Source of the DNA: Neobacillus ginsengisoli
GTDB taxonomy: Bacteria > Bacillota > Bacilli > Bacillales_B > DSM-18226
Assembly (NCBI RefSeq): GCF_030813055.1
Contig: NZ_JAUSTW010000003.1
Coordinates: forward strand, 124,001-188,000
Direction of reading: 5' to 3'
DNA: 64,000 bases
Part shown: positions 63,641 through 64,000 of the stretch, in pieces
Layout: each line of letters starts with the position of its first letter
Position numbering within the stretch: the stretch's first letter is position 1
Notes under the pieces: model-generated
The model's input: the letters and a program-made list of their open reading frames with translations, nothing else
Database searches by the model: none
What the model was told of the DNA's origin: nothing
Translations under genes and position numbers: made by a program

Positions 63641-64000
63641 TTATTTAACGAGCCACTCCGGCCGTGGCAAATTCAACCGTCTAATTGGTGCCCCCGTTAG
63701 TTGAAAAAAGCTGCCTAAAAAGCGTTCATACTCTGCTGATTGCCTTAAAATCTTACTTAAATTCTCTTCCAAAACCTTTTTTTCCTGCTCTGAGCGGATA
63801 ATATAATAATTCTCAACACAATCAAAATAATGAAGCGGGAATAATAATCGTGAATATAATAATCGCCAAGAAAAAGAAGATAATGGAGAAATGCTTTGGT
63901 ATTCCAGGAAAAATTGTTTTAATTCCCGGTCGTAGGTTTGAATATTTCGGAAATAACGCTCCCGTGTCCATTCGGCAAGATCACGGCTGCGATGATCAAA
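63641..64000 (-). CDS. yutH: Spore coat protein YutH (CotS-like kinase fold), 3' part
   Basis: The C-terminal 120 residues; the start lies beyond the right edge. The sequence begins FDHRSRDLAEWTRERYF, continues SWRLLYSRLLFPLHYFD and ends NLPRPEWLVK. This matches the YutH/CotS aminoglycoside-phosphotransferase-like coat protein family, and yutH follows yutI in B. subtilis. The segment seen covers the end of the kinase-like fold, so catalytic residues cannot be checked. Confidence 0.82.
   Translation of the reverse strand, partial: FDHRSRDLAEWTRERYFRNIQTYDRELKQFFLEYQSISPLSSFSWRLLYSRLLFPLHYFDCVENYYIIRSEQEKKVLEENLSKILRQSAEYERFLGSFFQLTGAPIRRLNLPRPEWLVK

Overview
The window comes from a low-GC, spore-forming Bacillaceae chromosome (Bacillus/Neobacillus-like). 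About two thirds of it follows a Bacillus subtilis gene block, yugO-yugN-pgi-yugJ-yuzA, yugI, yugE, kapB/kapD, yuxO, yuiE(pepA)-yuiC-yuiB-yuiA-yumB-yumC-yutM-yuzB-yutJ-yuzD-yutI-yutH. Sporulation genes (kapB, kapD, yutH, yuiC), strong GGAGG-type ribosome binding sites, many TTG/GTG starts, and S-box and cre sites all fit.

Region 1 (1-8.8 kb, AT-rich, accessory). The left end carries a Wzz-like modulator and a BY-kinase, the start of an exopolysaccharide (eps-type) operon read leftwards. Next to it, also leftwards, is a complete paeninodin-type lasso peptide cluster: cyclase C, a 43-residue precursor gene at 6283-6414, HPr-kinase-like tailoring kinase, RRE protein B1, protease B2, nucleotidyltransferase and ABC exporter. 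Both transcription units appear to start from promoters whose -35/-10 spacer is filled by a 16-bp GTTC-N8-GAAC palindrome of the SinR operator type. Two further copies lie nearby. This apparent wiring of a lasso peptide to biofilm control is the main discovery candidate.

Region 2 (8.8-16.8 kb). A SAM (S-box) riboswitch with its terminator precedes the methionine operon metI-metC-yitJ-metH, which converts acetylhomoserine to methionine by way of cystathionine, with cobalamin-dependent methylation.

Region 3 (16.8-36 kb). Two MarR-controlled multidrug MFS systems each have a clear palindromic operator. Also here are an aldose epimerase, an aldehyde dehydrogenase behind a perfect cre site, CorA, a cation diffusion facilitator, yteA, an amino acid permease, a LysE exporter, a polyprenyl glycosyltransferase facing a UDP-glucose pyrophosphorylase, and a YugO-type K+ channel. 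Several small genes with TTG/GTG starts are included.

Region 4 (36-64 kb). Core metabolism and cell physiology: pgi, butanol-type dehydrogenase, a rocD-glutamate dehydrogenase pair in which the dehydrogenase has unusual substitutions, gnd, AlaX, a Cu/Zn-SOD-like lipoprotein lacking one copper ligand, cyclophilin lipoprotein, leucyl aminopeptidase, NDH-2, ferredoxin-NADP reductase and Fe-S assembly proteins. An AT-rich acyltransferase gene is inserted between yutJ and yuzD.

Dispersed through the intergenic regions are a ~150-190 bp repeat family (three full copies and one rearranged copy), a second structured repeat family (two copies), and two arrays of 21-bp quasi-repeats sharing a GCCACTTT core.
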